A stretch of 5,690 nucleotides of DNA from Candidatus Hodarchaeota archaeon. Its GTDB lineage: Archaea; Asgardarchaeota; Heimdallarchaeia; Hodarchaeales; YT1-039. The stretch lies in the NCBI GenBank assembly GCA_016840025.1, contig JAEOTF010000259.1, positions 1 to 5,690 of the forward strand, in the 5' to 3' direction. Below, piece by piece: positions 5,564 through 5,690 of the stretch (within the stretch, counting starts at the first letter, position 1; each line of letters opens with the position of its first letter). Below the pieces are notes generated by a model that was given only the letters and a program-made list of their open reading frames with translations, searched no databases and was not told the origin of the DNA. The translations under genes and the position numbers were made by a program.

Positions 5564-5571
5564 ATTTTAAG
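5564..5571 (-). promoter_or_regulatory. TATA box of the aminotransferase gene
   Basis: CTTAAAAT on the - strand, preceded by the purine-rich GGGGAAAAAG (a reasonable BRE), predicts a transcript start near 5541 and a leader of about 18 bases. No strong Shine-Dalgarno is seen in that leader. Confidence 0.5.
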
Positions 5572-5605
5572 CTTTTTCCCCGATTTTTCACAACTTAGAC
5601 TTTCT

Positions 5606-5630
5606 TTTGATAATCAAAGCATATTAATAT
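5606..5630 (+). promoter_or_regulatory. Palindrome plus TATA-like box, probable promoter of an off-window gene
   Basis: TTTGAT-A-ATCAAA (5606-5618) is a perfect 13-base palindrome, followed two bases later by the self-complementary ATATTAATAT (5621-5630). The second element looks like a TATA box and the first sits where a BRE or activator/repressor site would be. With the aminotransferase divergent, this may drive a + strand gene beginning past the right edge; no coding start is evident by 5690. Confidence 0.4.
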
Positions 5631-5690
5631 AAGAGAATCAACAAACCAAAATAATTCTAAATTTATTTCAGATTGTTATTTACATTTGCA

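Overview
The window is AT-rich and carries six protein genes, one cut off by the left edge. I see no tRNA, rRNA, CRISPR array or insertion sequence. It looks archaeal. Several starts have an A/T-rich TATA-like box about 25 bases upstream of a plausible transcription start. One gene seems to begin with its own GTG (leaderless). A lone ParB/HTH protein of a type I associate with uncultured archaea is also present. I lean towards a mesophilic Thermoproteota or Asgard lineage (for example Bathyarchaeia-like), but the exact group is inference and cannot be fixed from sequence alone.

Layout, left to right: (1) the C-terminal part of a nitrilase-superfamily amidase (+, 1-619) with an intact catalytic Cys, then a bidirectional hairpin terminator; (2) FdhD, the sulfurtransferase that activates formate dehydrogenase (-, 692-1486); (3) a ParB-like DNA-binding protein with a possible ribbon-helix-helix tail (+, 1697-2329); (4) an isochorismatase-family cysteine amidohydrolase (-, 2350-2970); (5) a second, full-length nitrilase homologue (+, 3135-4163) in which the catalytic Cys is replaced by Ser; (6) a class III PLP aminotransferase (-, 4216-5523). 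Every gene is on the opposite strand from its neighbours, so none shares a transcript with the next and coordination would need shared promoters or operators.

Taken together, two nitrilase-fold proteins, an isochorismatase-fold hydrolase and an omega-type aminotransferase suggest breakdown of an amide, carbamoyl or ureido compound followed by transamination of the released amine. The reductive pyrimidine/beta-alanine route or a polyamine-like route would fit. The substrate cannot be read from sequence, and the FdhD link through formate is only a possibility.

The most interesting points are the Cys-to-Ser change in an otherwise well-preserved nitrilase next to a paralogue with the normal Cys; a very dense set of perfect inverted repeats in the divergent promoter at 2971-3134; and an ATTCAA-N4-TTGAA dyad shared by that promoter and the aminotransferase leader, which suggests one regulator for both.
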